Source: Desulfofustis sp.
GTDB lineage: Bacteria > Desulfobacterota > Desulfobulbia > Desulfobulbales > Desulfocapsaceae
Reading direction: 5' to 3'
DNA length: 5,938 nucleotides
Assembly (NCBI GenBank): GCA_030604345.1
Contig: JAUVWB010000117.1
Location: forward strand, 1 to 5,938
The translations under genes and the position numbers were made by a program. The notes under the pieces were generated by a model, which worked only from the letters and a program-made list of their open reading frames with translations, was not told where the DNA came from and made no database searches. Shown here piece by piece: positions 1 to 5,853 of the stretch (the first letter of the stretch is position 1; each line of letters starts with the position of its first letter).

Positions 1-557
1 ATGATGCCGAGGTTGTCCACGGACAGCTTGAGGCTGTCGAGCATGGAATTGATTCGGCCGACCGCCCGCAGGCCGCGCAGCGAATAGTCGGTAACCAGGT
101 ACAGCCAGTCCACGTGGCCGCTGGTGCGCCGGCTCAGGTGCTCCATGCCGGCCTCGTTGTCGACTACCATATAGCGGTAGCTGGCGGCAAGCCGATCGGT
201 GAATTTATTGAGGATATTGTTGACCATGCAATAACAGCCCTGTCCTTCTTGGCGGCCCATGACCAGCAGGTCAAAACTCGGTTGTTCGATCAGGGCCTGT
301 TCCACCAGGGTCTCGAGATAGATGGTCTTGTCCATGCCGGACGGGACCCCCTGGGGATCACGCATGAAGGTCTCCCGGATGTCGCCGATGGTGGTGGGAA
401 CCTGCAGCCCCAGAGTCTCTCCGAGGTTGCTGTTGGGATCGGCGTCCACCGCCAGTATCGGGGTCTGGCCCTGCTTGGCAAGGTGTCTGACCACCAGGGC
501 GGCAACGGTGGTCTTGCCTACCCCTCCCTTGCCGGCAAAGGCGATAATCTTACTCAT
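1..557 (-). CDS. cooC: CooC-type nickel-insertion P-loop ATPase, 3' end cut by window edge
   Basis: The 185 visible residues are a MinD/ParA-class (SIMIBI) ATPase. The deviant Walker A loop GKGGVGKTT lies at residues 9-17 and VDADP at 37-41. A Cys-x-Cys pair, C108 and C110 in GQGCYC, is the hallmark of CooC, where it forms the metal site of the dimer. VVDNEAGMEHLSR at 131-143 matches the switch region of the same family. CooC proteins use ATP to mature the Ni-containing C-cluster of CO dehydrogenase (AcsF is the acetyl-CoA synthase-linked relative). The protein should be cytoplasmic. CooC is normally about 250 residues, so roughly the last quarter lies beyond base 1. The ATG is inside the end of the hdrB-like gene (8-base overlap), with AGGA a few bases upstream, so the two are translationally coupled. 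No CO dehydrogenase gene is in view; the client enzyme is inferred from the family. Confidence 0.9.
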   Translation of the reverse strand, partial: MSKIIAFAGKGGVGKTTVAALVVRHLAKQGQTPILAVDADPNSNLGETLGLQVPTTIGDIRETFMRDPQGVPSGMDKTIYLETLVEQALIEQPSFDLLVMGRQEGQGCYCMVNNILNKFTDRLAASYRYMVVDNEAGMEHLSRRTSGHVDWLYLVTDYSLRGLRAVGRINSMLDSLKLSVDNLGI

Positions 558-1488
558 TGGTCGTTCCTGTTGTCTTCCTTGATTTCTTTTTCTTTTCCTC
601 GACCGGCGGGCCGAGCAGCTCCTTGAGCCGACCCACCGTCCGATCGTTCACGGTACCGTTCTGCTCGATACCGAGGATTTTCTCATCAATGCCCAGGCAG
701 AGCCCGAGCAGCTGAGGGTACAGCAGTACCGGCAGGACCTCGTAATCCGGTCCGGCGGCACGCACCTGCGGCTGACTGGTATCGAGCTGGAGATAGCAAT
801 AAGCGCAAATCGGGGTAATGAAATCGGCCCCCGCAGCGCGGGCACCGTTAACCTTTTCGTTGAGCAGCGCGTCGGCGACCCCGTCGTTCAAACCGGCCAA
901 GGCGGCGCCACAGCATTCCAGGCGACCCGTCCATTCCAGCGCCGTGGCGCCGGTCAGCCCGACCAGGTTATCAGCGATCTGCGGCACGAAGGAGTCGTCG
1001 AACCGGGTCACCTCGCGGGGACGAAGGATGTGGCAGCCGAGCAGGACGGCCAGATTGAGCCCGGAAAAGGCGCCGGTCAGCTGCTTTTTGATGGTATCGC
1101 AGCCGATGTCGTCGTGCAGGACGGTAAGCAAGTGTTTGACGGTGGTGGTACCGTGGTAATGCAGGCCCTCTTTGGCCAGCAGCTCGTTGATCTCGTCGGC
1201 CAGCTGCCGGTTTTCCGCCAGCACGTTCTTGGCCTTCTGCAGACTGGCAAAGCAGCAGTTGCAGATGGCCATCACATCCAGACCCCGTTTCTCGGCAATG
1301 GCCAGGTTGCGGACCGACGGCAGGAAGTAGGATTTCTCGTCGAGGTTGCGGACCGGGTAGCCGCAGCAGGTGAACTCGGGCACGATCTCCAACTCGACGC
1401 CGAATCGTCGCAGGACGGCTTCTGCCGAGACGGCATAGTGCTCGATGCGTACCGGAATATTGCACCCCTGGAAAAATGCCAGTTTCAT
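550..1488 (-). CDS. hdrB: HdrB-like CCG-domain iron-sulfur protein
   Basis: This 312-residue protein has two cysteine-rich CCG domains. Set one is C9, C41-C42, C76 and C79, with an extra C78. Set two is C152, C192-C193, C228 and C231. The spacings match, within a couple of residues, the noncubane [4Fe-4S] cluster ligands of methanogen HdrB, the subunit that reduces the CoM-S-S-CoB heterodisulfide. All ligands are present, so a working catalytic thiol/disulfide-type subunit is likely. In bacteria the substrate of such HdrB homologues is usually unknown. The start MKLAFFQGCNIP is preceded by GGGAGG six bases upstream and overlaps the stop of the membrane fusion gene as ATGA. The frame continues open upstream to about 1602, but that extension lies inside the preceding gene and lacks family similarity. 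After the HdrB fold there is a lysine-rich tail (about residues 296-312). No HdrA is adjacent; the neighbouring ferredoxin-bearing membrane protein probably supplies the HdrC function. Confidence 0.93.
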   Translation of the reverse strand: MKLAFFQGCNIPVRIEHYAVSAEAVLRRFGVELEIVPEFTCCGYPVRNLDEKSYFLPSVRNLAIAEKRGLDVMAICNCCFASLQKAKNVLAENRQLADEINELLAKEGLHYHGTTTVKHLLTVLHDDIGCDTIKKQLTGAFSGLNLAVLLGCHILRPREVTRFDDSFVPQIADNLVGLTGATALEWTGRLECCGAALAGLNDGVADALLNEKVNGARAAGADFITPICAYCYLQLDTSQPQVRAAGPDYEVLPVLLYPQLLGLCLGIDEKILGIEQNGTVNDRTVGRLKELLGPPVEEKKKKSRKTTGTTNE

Positions 1489-3209
1489 GCTCTGCCTCCC
1501 GATTCGATAGTGGTGACTGCTGCGTTTTTCAGGCGATAGAAGATATCGGTCAGCTGCACCTGGTTGGGGCAGTGTTCCTGGCAGAGGTAACAGGTCGAGC
1601 AACTCCAGATCATCCGGGCGCCCATGGCCAGTTCCTTGTTGCCGATACCGAGACTGTAGATAATCTGGTGCGGCAGCAGATCGAGGTGCTGCACCGGATC
1701 GTCGTAGAGCCGGACCACCGGACAGATATTGGTGCAGCGCTGGCAGGTATAGCAGCTGCGGTAACTCTCGATGCCCACCTCGGCAGGGGCTGCGGCCAGC
1801 TGCAACGTCCCCAGGTCGGCCAGCTTGCGAAAATGCTGGCTAAACATTGCTTCCAACCGTTTCAGGGCCTGCAGGTGTTCGTTTACAAAACGGCGGGCGA
1901 TGGCCAGCGGGAAGCTGAAATGGCTCAGCAGTGAGGTTTCGGGGATGCCGCGACCGAGCAGGTGATAGCGGGCGCTGACGAAGAGTTCGCGGAGATTGAT
2001 GCCGGACGGGCAGACCGTGGAGCAACGATCGCAGCTGGTACAGATATACAGGCCGCGTTGCAGGTGGTTCAAGGTGGCCTGATCGATCGGTCGCCCTGCC
2101 GCCACCTGCTTGAGCAATTGGACTTTTTCCGAGGGCAGGATGAAATCGTTCTGGAACGATTCGTAGAACATCAGCGACGAGCAGAGTTCGCTGCAGGCGC
2201 CGCAGTGGGTGCAGGCCGACAACCCGATGCTCTGCCGATTGAGGGTGTTGGCCGCCTCGGCCGGATCCTTCTTGAACCCGAGCACACCGTTGATCAGCAG
2301 CGAGACCGGCACGGCGATCACGTGGAACATCTTGCTGAACGGCAGCCAGGCGAGCAAGGCCAGACAGCTGAGCAGGTGCAGGTAAAACAGCCCGGCGGTT
2401 ACCCCCTTGTCGCCGAGCGCCGAGGCGAGCGGGCCAAATGCCTTGGCCAGGGGAAAGCTGACGAAGGCTCCGGTGGCCGGGGCGTGACATTCGACGCAGC
2501 TGCGCGAGCTGATCTCCCGTCCTTGTTCGACCAGTTCCGGGTCGTACGGTTTGATGGCTTGGCGCGGCACCAGGCCTTGCTCGGCGGCCCAGTAGGTTTC
2601 CAGCGCCAGCTCTTCGGCGTCATCGGCCACGTCGCCGTAATCGTCAACCATTGCCCGGTAGGCGTCGTACGAGGAGATCTTGACGCTTTCCAGCAGAAAG
2701 CCGCTGCCGATGATGGCGGCCACCACGCCGATGGCCAGCCAATCGCTGGGCAGGCTCTTGACCCGCAGCGGTCGATCGGTGAGGCGGCGGTGCAGAGCGA
2801 GGGCGAGGCCGAGCAGGACCAGCAGACCAAACAGGTTACGTAGGGAAAGGAACGGTTGCAGGGTCGAATAGTAGCCGCTGAAGAAGAACTCGCTGACCCC
2901 GGTGCCGAGGCCGTGCATCAGCAGCAGGGCAAGAAAGCCGACCAGAATCAGTCCATGGGCCAGCCAGCGGCGGAAACTCTTGGCCAGCAGCCGCTTTTGC
3001 AGGATGACGTCGGCGCCGAGACTTTTGATCAGGGGGATAAGGCTTGCTCCACTCAGGGTGCGCAGAAGGCCACGACCGGCAGCGGCGAGCCTGGTGGAAA
3101 ACGAAACAGTCTCTCCGGAAGCTTGTATGCCTTGAGAAAACCAGCCACGCCAGCGGTAAAGAAGCCCGGCCAGAAATACCAGTAAGGATATGGCAAGAAG
3201 GATCTTCAT
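1485..3209 (-). CDS. Membrane cytochrome b/c fused to four [4Fe-4S] motifs (NarI/HdrE-HdrC-like)
   Basis: This 574-residue fusion has two halves. The N-terminal half resembles the NarI/HdrE/DsrM family. Likely membrane spans are about 3-18, 83-102, 124-142, 157-174 and 272-296. Candidate heme b ligands are H85 and H99 in span 2 and H278 and H296 in span 5; the last two are 18 residues apart, as in E. coli NarI. The loop between spans 4 and 5 carries a heme c site, CVECH at 238-242. With NarI topology this loop is periplasmic, as heme c attachment requires. The C-terminal half has four CxxCxxCxxxC motifs beginning at C333, C390, C486 and C537, like two HdrC units in tandem. It should be cytoplasmic and hand electrons to the HdrB-like protein encoded next. 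The start at 3209 (MKILLA) has GGGA upstream and puts the first span at the N-terminus. An ATG at 3236 overlaps the UGA-containing frame upstream as TGATG and is the main alternative; TTG at 3239 is less likely. The redox partners and the direction of electron flow are unknown. Confidence 0.9.
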   Translation of the reverse strand: MKILLAISLLVFLAGLLYRWRGWFSQGIQASGETVSFSTRLAAAGRGLLRTLSGASLIPLIKSLGADVILQKRLLAKSFRRWLAHGLILVGFLALLLMHGLGTGVSEFFFSGYYSTLQPFLSLRNLFGLLVLLGLALALHRRLTDRPLRVKSLPSDWLAIGVVAAIIGSGFLLESVKISSYDAYRAMVDDYGDVADDAEELALETYWAAEQGLVPRQAIKPYDPELVEQGREISSRSCVECHAPATGAFVSFPLAKAFGPLASALGDKGVTAGLFYLHLLSCLALLAWLPFSKMFHVIAVPVSLLINGVLGFKKDPAEAANTLNRQSIGLSACTHCGACSELCSSLMFYESFQNDFILPSEKVQLLKQVAAGRPIDQATLNHLQRGLYICTSCDRCSTVCPSGINLRELFVSARYHLLGRGIPETSLLSHFSFPLAIARRFVNEHLQALKRLEAMFSQHFRKLADLGTLQLAAAPAEVGIESYRSCYTCQRCTNICPVVRLYDDPVQHLDLLPHQIIYSLGIGNKELAMGARMIWSCSTCYLCQEHCPNQVQLTDIFYRLKNAAVTTIESGGRA

Positions 3210-3235
3210 GTGAATTCCCGCAAGATATGGTTGCA

Positions 3236-3391
3236 TCAAGGCGCCATCCCGGGCAGGGGGTTAATCCTGATGGCGGCGGCGCCGGCATCGTACGTTCGGG
3301 GGATTGCGTCGTACCGGGCAGGGACCGGCCCCGCCGGCATGGTGGCGGCGGGTCAGCGGCAGACCGGGCAGATTGGTACAGGTCAGGTCAT
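3236..3391 (-). CDS. Candidate small UGA-recoded (selenocysteine?) ORF, 51 codons
   Basis: The ATG at 3391 follows a perfect AGGAGG four bases away, yet the plain reading is only Met-Thr-stop. If the UGAs at codon 3 (3383-3385) and codon 13 (3353-3355) are read through, the frame stays open for 51 codons. It then ends in a TGA that shares its A with an ATG of the membrane fusion gene (TGATG). The N-terminus would read M-T-U-P-V-P-I-C-P-V-C-R-U-P, four potential chalcogen ligands in 11 residues (U-x4-C-x2-C-x-U). Third codon positions are GC-rich, as in the neighbours. Possible SECIS-like hairpins follow each UGA: GGUC/GACC with a 7-base loop at 3351-3365, and CCGG/CCGG with loop CGGGG at 3325-3337. 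Both loops start about 20 bases after their UGA and have G at loop position two, but short hairpins are common in GC-rich DNA. No family is recognised. It could equally be a two-codon leader ORF, a decayed gene, or chance. Confidence 0.3.
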
Positions 3392-3394
3392 GGT

Positions 3395-3401
3395 ACCTCC
3401 T
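3395..3401 (-). promoter_or_regulatory. Strong Shine-Dalgarno AGGAGGT before the UGA-containing frame
   Basis: AGGAGGT is followed by ACC and ATG, leaving four bases between AGGAGG and the start codon at 3391. It is the best ribosome site in the promoter-to-fusion-gene interval, much better than the one before the membrane fusion gene itself. It serves a frame that stops after two sense codons unless UGA is recoded. The GGTAC within it can pair with GTACC at 3375-3379 (13-base loop), which would bury the start codon. Confidence 0.6.
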
Positions 3402-3432
3402 GGGAGTGGGTTGCTGCTGTGCGTTGATCGAG

Positions 3433-3473
3433 CCGGAAAATCCGGAACGTGGCCGCATCTGCACCGCTTCCGG
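3433..3473 (-). promoter_or_regulatory. Leader RNA with alternative CCGG hairpins
   Basis: In the presumed 5' untranslated leader, reading on the minus strand, there are three complementary blocks: CCGGAA (3473-3468), TTCCGG (3447-3442) and TTTTCCGG (3440-3433). Block two can pair with block one (6 bp, 20-base loop holding a further GTG/CAC pairing) or with block three (CCGGA/TCCGG, 5 bp, loop UUU). These pairings exclude each other. It could be an attenuator-like or protein-binding leader. CCGG is self-complementary, so chance must be considered. No known riboswitch class was recognised. Confidence 0.3.
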
Positions 3474-3499
3474 GCGAAGAGATGTCGGGAACACCATCG

Positions 3500-3528
3500 A
3501 ATCTACCGGTGCGTTTAGGAAAAGTCAA
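3500..3528 (-). promoter_or_regulatory. Probable sigma70 promoter for the cytochrome-hdrB-cooC operon
   Basis: On the minus strand TTGACT (3528-3523) is followed after exactly 17 bases by TAGATT (3505-3500). These match the -35 hexamer at five of six positions and the -10 at four of six, with ideal spacing. Transcription would start near 3493, giving a leader of about 100 bases before the ATG at 3391. It lies in the gap between the folate gene and the redox operon. In 3529-3596, between the folate gene stop and this promoter, I see no gene and no hairpin followed by a T-run, so some read-through from the upstream block is possible. Confidence 0.6.
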
Positions 3529-3596
3529 TTCCCTTACGACATCGTCTCCATTGATGCCTCTCCCGGGGCCGCAGAGCCTCAGGAAAATGAGCCCGG

Positions 3597-4226
3597 TTAC
3601 CGTGGCTGTCTGGTACCGTGGATCACCCTTTTTTCGGTTACGATTCGATCCAGGAGTTGATCGTGTTCGGCCAACGGCAGTGCGGCAACCAGCTGCATTT
3701 CGAAGGCGAGAGCGACCCTGGTCGCCCGGGGGATGCCCGCCAGCAGCCGATCGTAATAGCCGCCGCCGTAACCGAAGCGGCCGCCCCGCTCATCAAAGAC
3801 CGAACCGGGCAGGACCACCAGGTCGAGTTGTTCCGGCTCGACCAGCCGTTGCGGCAGCAGCTCCCGGCGCGGCTCGGGTATGTTGCAGTAGCCGGGAACC
3901 AGGTCCTGGTCTGGGTCAGAGAGGGTGACCAGGTCGAGTCGTTTTTCCTTGATACGGGTCAGCGGCACGACCACCCGCTTTTCTCGCGCCAGCAGGGTGC
4001 GGATGAGCGGCAGGGTCCGGACCTCGCTGCGAAAACTGACGTAGATGCAGATGGTCCCGCTGCGTTCCAGTTCGGGCAGGGCCAGCAGCCGGTGGGCGAT
4101 AGCTTCGCTCCTGGCGGCGATCTCGGCCTCGGTGAGCCGGTCGCGGGCGGCGAGGATGGTTTTTCTCAGGTGGTGTCCGTCGGTCATGGGGTCTCTTGTG
4201 GTGAACGTGTTTGCATCGGCGGTCAT
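3597..4226 (-). CDS. ygfA: 5-formyltetrahydrofolate cyclo-ligase (5,10-methenyl-THF synthetase)
   Basis: The enzyme closes 5-formyl-THF to 5,10-methenyl-THF with ATP hydrolysis, returning the stored folate to the one-carbon pool in the cytoplasm. The family signature is clear: LPGSVFDERGGRFGYGGGYYDRLL spans residues 139-162 when counted from the ATG at 4226, quoted here in pieces as VFDERGGRFG then YGGGYYDR. The N-terminal LRKTILAARDRL (20-31) is the usual first helix with basic ATP-site residues. From 4226 the protein is 209 residues, and this ATG overlaps the stop of the radical SAM gene as ATGA, suggesting coupling. A second ATG at 4187 (MTDGHHLRKT) gives 196 residues and fits the typical N-terminus of the family better; neither has a strong ribosome site. 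Position at the end of a three-gene block may simply reflect shared transcription, though folate chemistry would fit a neighbouring CooC and a Wood-Ljungdahl-type metabolism. Confidence 0.95.
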   Translation of the reverse strand: MTADANTFTTRDPMTDGHHLRKTILAARDRLTEAEIAARSEAIAHRLLALPELERSGTICIYVSFRSEVRTLPLIRTLLAREKRVVVPLTRIKEKRLDLVTLSDPDQDLVPGYCNIPEPRRELLPQRLVEPEQLDLVVLPGSVFDERGGRFGYGGGYYDRLLAGIPRATRVALAFEMQLVAALPLAEHDQLLDRIVTEKRVIHGTRQPR

Positions 4227-5461
4227 AGCCGTTGGATGGTGTAGAGATACAGCGGTAAACGACTCAATCGTTTCAGGTGGTAGAAGGAAAACAGCCGGGC
4301 CCGGGACGGACTGCCAAAACTCAGTGGCGAGAGATAGATGGCGCCTTTGCTGGTGGTCTTGCCGACCCGGTCCCTGATCAGGGTGATCAGGGATTGGTGA
4401 TGGTCCTCGTTCAACCGGTCATCGATGACGAGATTGGCGGTGACCTCGATGGAAGAAAAGCGGGCGTTGATTTCGAGCATCGTGGCGAAGGCCTCGCCGA
4501 CCTCCGCGCTGGTGAGCGGTTTGCCGAGCTGATCGAGCGTTGCCTGATCGAATGATTCCAGGCCGATATTGAGGTAGACCCGGCCGGGCAGCCGCTCCAG
4601 CTCGTCGAACAACCGCCGTGGGGCCCGGCGCAGGGAGCCCACCGAGCCAAAAAGGAAGACATTGCTGCCGGCCAGGTTCGATGAGGTCAAGCCGAGCCGC
4701 CGTTGCGCCTGTTCGATGGCGTAACAGAGCAGCTCCGGGTCGGCCAGCAGGGCGTCATGCTCGCCCAGGAAAAGCGAGTTGTGGTTGGCCAGGTCGTCGC
4801 CGAAAAAGCAGGCCAATCGATCGATTTGACGATCGATGTCGGCAGCGGACAAGGGCGACGGGGCGGCCTTGTTCTTGACCCGGCAGAAGCTGCATTTGTA
4901 GAGACAGCCGCGGTGCACGGTAAGCGGTACGACCCGATAATCCACATGCCTGGTATCCGGCGGCAGGACGGAAGGGCGGCCGCCGATGATGGCAAACAGC
5001 TCCTGGGCCCGCTGCTCCAACCGAGTCGGGCCGTTTCTCCGGGCCGCCTGCAGGAAGGCGTCCTCCGCTGCGTTGCCGGAATGGTGTGCGGCTATCTCGC
5101 ACAGCCGCTGGTGCCAGGTCTCGAGCAAGGCGGCCACCGGGGCGATCTGCAGCGGGTTGCCGCCGAGGATGTTGTTGGTACGATAGGGGAGATTGGGCAG
5201 GTAGTATTCGCCGGTGGCTTCGAAAACCCCGGCATAGCCGCCGGTGGAGTAGTAGACCCAGTCATTGCCGATGGTCCGCTGCAGCCATTCCTGCGGATGC
5301 GGCCAGCCATCCCCTTTTCCTTGAGCCCGGATGATCTCCTGGTTGAGGTTGAAATGGAGGATACAGGAGTCGGTCTCCACTTCGCTGTATACCCCGGCCC
5401 GAACCGGGTAGCTGGCTTTGACGAAGTGGTCCGAGCCCCGAATGGCAAGCGACAGAGCCAT
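4223..5461 (-). CDS. Radical SAM protein with long N-terminal extension, function unknown
   Basis: This 412-residue protein carries the radical SAM cluster motif C186-x3-C190-x2-C193 (GCLYKCSFC), which holds the [4Fe-4S] cluster that cleaves S-adenosylmethionine. SIEVTANLVID at 337-347 and NIGLESFDQATLDQLGKP at 298-315 look like core barrel strands of the B12-independent, Elp3/HemN-like type. The first 175 residues precede the motif and have no domain I recognise; they are rich in aromatics (DGWPHPQEW, DWVYYSTGGY, EYYLPNLPYRTNN). No C-terminal auxiliary cluster motif is evident. AGGAGG lies three bases before the chosen ATG at 5461. The open frame extends upstream to 5668, but that part overlaps the zinc-ribbon gene and is rejected. 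The gene begins 8 bases after the zinc-ribbon protein and ends overlapping the folate gene by four bases. The class is certain, the substrate is not. Confidence 0.9.
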   Translation of the reverse strand: MALSLAIRGSDHFVKASYPVRAGVYSEVETDSCILHFNLNQEIIRAQGKGDGWPHPQEWLQRTIGNDWVYYSTGGYAGVFEATGEYYLPNLPYRTNNILGGNPLQIAPVAALLETWHQRLCEIAAHHSGNAAEDAFLQAARRNGPTRLEQRAQELFAIIGGRPSVLPPDTRHVDYRVVPLTVHRGCLYKCSFCRVKNKAAPSPLSAADIDRQIDRLACFFGDDLANHNSLFLGEHDALLADPELLCYAIEQAQRRLGLTSSNLAGSNVFLFGSVGSLRRAPRRLFDELERLPGRVYLNIGLESFDQATLDQLGKPLTSAEVGEAFATMLEINARFSSIEVTANLVIDDRLNEDHHQSLITLIRDRVGKTTSKGAIYLSPLSFGSPSRARLFSFYHLKRLSRLPLYLYTIQRL

Positions 5462-5469
5462 AGGCCTCC

Positions 5470-5805
5470 TTACCGGTACAGGACAAGCCCGCAGTTCTGG
5501 CACCTCTTTTGCGGGGGAAAACTGATGCTGCTGGCCGGGATGTAGGCGTCCTTGGAGATGCTCTGGACAAAGAAGAACGCATGACATCGAGGGCATTTCT
5601 GGCGATGCAGCCGGTTCTGGACCATCATTCCGAACAAAAAGAACAAGGCGGGCAGCAGGATCGGCCACCAGGTGTCGAACCGCTCGATACCTACCATGGT
5701 CACCACGACAAGGGGGACGAACGAAAAAAGGATGAAAAGAAAGACCCGACGCAATCTTCTGATAGCGGTCAATCCCTTACCTATGTCAGGAGGTGATGCG
5801 GTCAT
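5470..5805 (-). CDS. Small two-helix membrane protein with C-terminal zinc ribbon
   Basis: Counted from the ATG at 5805 this is a 111-residue protein. A basic stretch (AIRRLRR, 14-20) is followed by two hydrophobic helices at about 21-40 and 47-64. A C-terminal zinc ribbon uses C71-x2-C74 and C102-x2-C105 (CPRC and CQNC). With both helices crossing, the termini share one side; the arginine-rich N-terminus suggests the cytoplasm, so the ribbon would be cytoplasmic. No named family is recognised. The start is uncertain: an in-frame ATG at 5871 would give 133 residues, and neither ATG has a good ribosome site. The stop TAA overlaps the Shine-Dalgarno of the radical SAM gene, so co-translation is likely. 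This tight link is the only hint to its role, perhaps as a membrane partner of the radical SAM protein. Confidence 0.75.
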   Translation of the reverse strand: MTASPPDIGKGLTAIRRLRRVFLFILFSFVPLVVVTMVGIERFDTWWPILLPALFFLFGMMVQNRLHRQKCPRCHAFFFVQSISKDAYIPASSISFPPQKRCQNCGLVLYR

Positions 5806-5853
5806 GAAGCGTGGCGACAGATACGCTGGCAACAAGGAGCGGGGAGCATAGGT

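Noticed and set aside
1962..2843. 293-codon plus-strand open frame
   Set aside because: It is antisense to the membrane cytochrome gene, whose heme and Fe-S motifs prove the minus-strand reading; the plus product is a compositional shadow of GC-rich DNA.
3330..3352. 7-bp hairpin CCCGCCG/CGGCGGG directly after the second UGA as a SECIS element
   Set aside because: Its loop begins only 7 bases after the UGA, closer than known bacterial SECIS loops, and the loop starts with C-C, lacking the expected early G.
3261..3497. 78-codon minus-strand frame beginning at ATG 3497 in the gap upstream of the membrane cytochrome gene
   Set aside because: Its ATG lies at or before the predicted transcription start, has no ribosome site, and its product is arginine-rich low-complexity with no recognisable domain.
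3392..3596. 6S RNA, considered because it often neighbours the 5-formyl-THF cyclo-ligase gene
   Set aside because: In known cases it lies upstream of that gene; here the gap is downstream, is split by a promoter, and shows no long bulged hairpin of about 180 bases.
3529..3599. Possible terminator after the folate gene (CTCA/TGAG and CCGGG/CCCGG pairings)
   Set aside because: Stems are short, the larger loop is long, and no T-run follows on the minus strand.
4703..5545. 280-codon plus-strand open frame
   Set aside because: It runs opposite the radical SAM gene with its CX3CX2C motif; no motif or good start supports it.
5462..5668. N-terminal extension of the radical SAM frame and a heme-c-like reading within it
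   Set aside because: It overlaps the zinc-ribbon gene in another frame and the strong AGGAGG precedes the ATG at 5461.
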